Source of the DNA: an uncultured Clostridia bacterium
GTDB taxonomy: Bacteria > Bacillota > Clostridia > Oscillospirales > JAAYOS01
Direction of reading: 5' to 3'
Assembly: GCA_944386395.1 (NCBI GenBank)
Contig: CALXAZ010000194.1
Span: 1-6,008, forward strand
Length of the DNA: 6,008 bases
Every line of letters starts with the position of its first letter. Position 1 is the stretch's first letter. Shown here in pieces: positions 4,479 through 6,008 of this stretch. The notes under the pieces were generated by a model, which saw only the letters and a program-made list of their open reading frames with translations, made no database searches and was not told the origin of the DNA. A program made the translations under genes and the position numbers.

Positions 4479-5741
4479 TCAGTCGTCAAGTGTGGCTTCC
4501 TGACCGGTTACAGAGAAAGCAGACGGAGCTATCGGAGCAGGACGCTCGCAGCGACTCGTCATCTCATATATCTTCCCTGTCTTGCAGGATTCCTGGATAC
4601 CGTGGATTATCTCGATGGCATGATATCCAATGTCGGCATGACAGCGCGGACGGCGGCCATTTCTCATTGCATAGCACATGTCGGCAAGACCTACCCCACG
4701 GCTCGACTCATAGAAGCCATGCAGAAGCGGAAGCTCGACATTCTGCTCGCGGGTAAATTCATTGAGCTGCTGGCGGTCGTCATCGACCTCCCCGCCCTGC
4801 GCCACAGGACCTCTTGCCCCAGGAGTCATTCCGGGCATGATTCTCTCGCGCTCAGGTCTTGCCCCGCGGCGTGTGACTGTGAGCACATCGCAGAAGCTGT
4901 TCGGATCGCCCAGATACATCGTCCCGTCTGTTCCGGTGACAACAAAGCTGCGGCTCGTACCAGAGTCGGAGGATATGTGGAAGGTACCAAGTACGCCATT
5001 TTCAAATTCAAGTGCTGCCAAAAGTGTCGTCGGTGTATTTACCTCAAATTTCTCGCCATATTTGGGATGCTTCGGATTTGTAAAGGTGCGCTCAGGATTG
5101 ATATTGCCACCAAATCCAGTAACCCTCTTGACCGAACCAAAGAGGTTTATCATCTCGTGGATATAATATCCGCCGAGGTCAAATGGGAAGCCTCCGCCGT
5201 AATGAAGCGGGAAGAAGAAATGCTTTGGTAGAGTATCAAAAAACGGGCTCTCCGGCTGATAACGCATGGTGACCTGCGCGTGGACAGTGACAGGCTTGCC
5301 AATTATCCCATCGTCGAGATATTTTCGCGCCGACTGCTCCCATGCTCCAAGGAAGGTGTCCGGAGCGGTAGTATAGTAGACACCTTTCTCCTTCATCAGG
5401 TTCATAAGTATCGTGGCTTCTTCAAATGTCGGCGTCATCATCTTTTCGCAGTATACGCTCTTCCCGTGCTCCATCGCCATTTTCGATATCTCAAAGTGCG
5501 ACTCGGGATATGTGAGGTTGACTACTACTTCGATTTCAGGATCGTTCATCAGCTCCTCAACGCTCATCTTCTTCACCCCATAGTGGTCCTGCATCCACTG
5601 GGCACGGGCGTCAATCTTGTCGGCGCAGCCAACAACATCGATTATCTCAAAGGTGTTTACCATGTTGTTCATGTATGTCCCTTTGCAGATACCTCCGCAA
5701 CCGACAACGCCAACCTTTACTTTTCTCTTACTGTCCATCAT
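4479..5741 (-). CDS. Gfo/Idh/MocA-family NAD(P)-dependent oxidoreductase
   Basis: A 420-aa cytoplasmic dehydrogenase-type protein of the family that oxidises or reduces sugars, inositols and related polyols; the substrate cannot be read from the sequence. The N-terminal Rossmann domain (about 8-128) has GVVGCGGIC (11-19) and ends with the family block VYCEKMMTPT (97-106), in which Lys100 corresponds to the conserved EKP lysine; Met replaces the usual Pro. The C-terminal domain contains GGGFPFDLGGYYIHEMINLFG-like residues (182-202). Asp188 is conserved there, and Tyr192 stands where many members have His. ESSRGVGLADMCYAMRNGRR (345-364) is typical of a firmicute subgroup. A roughly 25-residue tail with Pro/Ala after residue 395 is extra. 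Start ATG 5741 has AAGGAG 5 nt upstream; ATG 5738 is the alternative. The frame is open up to an ATG at 5831, but that lies in the leader and has no ribosome site. It is a single-gene unit with its own promoter and terminator. Confidence 0.92.
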   Translation of the reverse strand: MMDSKRKVKVGVVGCGGICKGTYMNNMVNTFEIIDVVGCADKIDARAQWMQDHYGVKKMSVEELMNDPEIEVVVNLTYPESHFEISKMAMEHGKSVYCEKMMTPTFEEATILMNLMKEKGVYYTTAPDTFLGAWEQSARKYLDDGIIGKPVTVHAQVTMRYQPESPFFDTLPKHFFFPLHYGGGFPFDLGGYYIHEMINLFGSVKRVTGFGGNINPERTFTNPKHPKYGEKFEVNTPTTLLAALEFENGVLGTFHISSDSGTSRSFVVTGTDGTMYLGDPNSFCDVLTVTRRGARPERERIMPGMTPGARGPVAQGGEVDDDRQQLNEFTREQNVELPLLHGFYESSRGVGLADMCYAMRNGRRPRCHADIGYHAIEIIHGIQESCKTGKIYEMTSRCERPAPIAPSAFSVTGQEATLDD

Positions 5742-5746
5742 TTTAA

Positions 5747-5752
5747 CTCCTT
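5747..5752 (-). promoter_or_regulatory. Ribosome binding site that fixes the oxidoreductase start
   Basis: AAGGAG on the minus strand lies 5 nt before ATG 5741. It lies inside the longer open frame that begins at 5831 and shows that translation starts at the downstream ATG pair. Confidence 0.85.
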
Positions 5753-5870
5753 TTTTACATATTGACCAGTTTCCCCGGTTCACCGGCGGTATAACATACA
5801 AAACCATCATCAAGCCAAGTGTAAATCTCAACTTTTTGAATGCTTTTACCCTGCTTCCACCTTTTAGAAC

Positions 5871-5899
5871 ATTATATTATTATAATTCTAAAATTTCAA
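5871..5899 (-). promoter_or_regulatory. sigmaA promoter of the oxidoreductase gene
   Basis: TTGAAA (5899-5894, 5/6 match) is followed by a 17-nt spacer and a perfect TATAAT (5876-5871) on the minus strand. Transcription would start near 5864, giving a leader of about 120 nt. The leader contains two mutually exclusive short hairpins: CCGGT-GA-ACCGG, and ACCGG-GGAAA-CTGGT with one G-U pair (both within about 5766-5789). No cre site or named riboswitch was recognised. Confidence 0.85.
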
Positions 5900-6008
5900 T
5901 ATATTTTTAAAATTCTTTTTGTTTTAGCTTGTTTTTACCACATTTCGCAAACTTATTGCCGCATATTTTCGCGTAATATATCTCATTCATTTTTGTTTTA
6001 TTCTCATT

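Noticed and set aside
5280..5765. 161-codon plus-strand frame opposite the oxidoreductase N-terminus
   Set aside because: It is antisense to a conserved Rossmann domain and has no recognisable motif or ribosome site.
1..6008. CRISPR array, transposase, integrase, tRNA or rRNA
   Set aside because: No regularly spaced repeats, transposase motifs, cloverleaf or rRNA-like sequence were found on either strand.

Overview
The window reads as chromosomal DNA of an anaerobic low-to-mid-GC Firmicute, most likely class Clostridia (Oscillospiraceae/Ruminococcaceae-like). The grounds are the strong AGGAGG-type ribosome sites, sigmaA promoters in AT-rich spacers beside more GC-rich genes, the short ACT-only form of SerA, and a set of small clostridial-looking hypothetical proteins. 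The taxonomic call is an inference, because the window holds no rRNA or marker gene.

Left part, plus strand (1-1853): nth (endonuclease III, base-excision repair) ends in a strong intrinsic terminator. A tight three-gene cluster of small unrecognised proteins of 95, 137 and 92 aa follows (810-1830). The first two share a short repeated motif around (T/R/S)(P/S)(E/Q)G. The third is a soluble N-terminal region followed by two short hydrophobic segments at the C-terminus. The second and third genes overlap. The cluster ends in a hairpin that also covers the stop codon of the convergent serA gene. This cluster is the best candidate here for something undescribed.

Middle part, minus strand (1854-4121): a serC-serA operon encodes two of the three enzymes of the phosphorylated serine pathway. 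SerA oxidises 3-phosphoglycerate and SerC transaminates the product to phosphoserine; no serB is present in the window. A near-consensus sigmaA promoter (TTGACT-17-TATCAT) drives the operon. The 357-bp spacer upstream also holds a pair of 10-bp direct repeats 40 bp apart and an 83-bp element bounded by perfect 11-bp inverted repeats. No known riboswitch or T-box consensus was recognised there.

Right part, minus strand (4479-6008): a Gfo/Idh/MocA-family NAD(P)-dependent oxidoreductase has its own consensus promoter (TTGAAA-17-TATAAT), a roughly 120-nt leader and an intrinsic terminator. Its substrate cannot be read from the sequence. The last ~100 bases are AT-rich and may contain the 3' end of a Lys-rich reading frame entering from the right edge.

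The four units (nth, small-protein cluster, serCA, oxidoreductase) each have their own terminator or promoter signals and look independently transcribed. Nothing in the sequence ties them into one pathway.
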